The notes under the pieces were generated by a model that was not told the origin of the DNA, searched no databases, and saw only the letters and a program-made list of their open reading frames with translations. Below are positions 63,770-64,000 of a DNA stretch of 64,000 bases, piece by piece. Origin of the DNA: Gentiana macrophylla (Eukaryota; Streptophyta; Magnoliopsida; Gentianales; Gentianaceae). Every line of letters begins with the position of its first letter. Positions within the stretch are counted from its first letter, which is position 1. Location of the stretch: assembly GCA_026214975.1 (NCBI GenBank), contig CM047805.1, positions 63,751,368-63,815,367 of the forward strand, read 5' to 3'. The position numbers and the translations under genes were made by a program.

Positions 63770-64000
63770 CCCCTAGATCTTTCCTGCAGACTTTATTGTT
63801 GCTGAGTTTGACCTGCAGAGCTCAGCTCAATATCTGTCTTGCAGACCTCTTTTTTTTTTGAGTCTGTCGACTTTAATTTTTTGAATCTGACCAGCAGACT
63901 TAATTTTTTGAGTCTGAGGTGAGACTTTATTTTTTGAATCTGACATGCAAACTTAATTTTCGAAGTCATCATGTAGACTTTATTTTTGAGTCCGATCTGC
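63770..64000. repeat. Imperfect ~27-bp tandem array at the window edge
   Basis: At least seven degenerate units of the type (G)CAGACTTTATTTTTTGAGTCTGA. The array runs off the window. Related units occur at about 45010-45110. Confidence 0.75.

Noticed and set aside
45525..64000. Complete CACTA element within the window
   Set aside because: No right terminal inverted repeat could be found, and no transposase sequence.

Overview
The window is nuclear DNA from a flowering plant, probably a eudicot; I cannot name the species. It is AT-rich and almost entirely transposable elements. The plant signs are Sirevirus-type Ty1/copia elements (PPT plus TGTTGG...ACCAACA LTRs, initiator-tRNA-Met PBS, GPK-x2-WVPK motif, second ORF after pol), an Athila-type Ty3/gypsy element with a tRNA-Asp PBS, a CACTA (En/Spm) terminus, and broken exons of the plant GPHR/GTG1/COLD1 gene.

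Layout. 1-10810: an Athila element on the minus strand (left LTR cut by the window edge; PBS, gag, protease, RT, RNase H and integrase all visible but frameshifted). It sits inside the gag of copia-1 (10811-20944, plus strand; its 5' part is left of the window). Copia-1 also carries a gypsy solo LTR (14729-16319, TSD CTGAC). Copia-1 is itself inserted just after the gag start codon of an older element, copia-3 (20945-23526 and 35412-43992). Copia-3 is split again by copia-2 (23527-35411, both LTRs, TSD ACTGT). 43993-45524 is older LTR-like and repeat sequence. At 45525 a CACTA-type end begins. To its right, on the minus strand, are three pseudo-exons of GPHR and three exons of an unidentified conserved-looking gene. 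Copia-4 (46851-55691, TSD AGAAT) lies in the first GPHR intron. 59500-64000 holds 57-bp and ~179-bp tandem repeats, a run of short stem-loops, a decayed chromovirus-like gag with PBS, a possible LINE tail and a ~27-bp tandem array.

How parts work together. Each autonomous-type copia element had gag, protease, integrase, RT, RNase H and a long second ORF (ORF2) between pol and the 3' LTR. ORF2 occurs in all four copia elements, with a shared N-terminal module, an acidic or charged middle and a coiled-coil C-terminal part; I see no signal peptide or membrane segment, so 'env-like' is positional only. Copia-4 has no pol at all, but keeps LTRs, PBS, PPT, a rebuilt gag-like ORF and ORF2, so it looks like a non-autonomous derivative mobilised by pol-bearing relatives. 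This ORF2-centred, pol-less arrangement is the most interesting biology here.

A caution: several patches show clustered replacement of CTG/CAG by CG-containing strings relative to their own LTR partner or sister element. CTG/CAG are plant CHG methylation sites, and the patchiness suggests consensus errors in methylated repeats. Some apparent frameshifts may therefore be artefacts.
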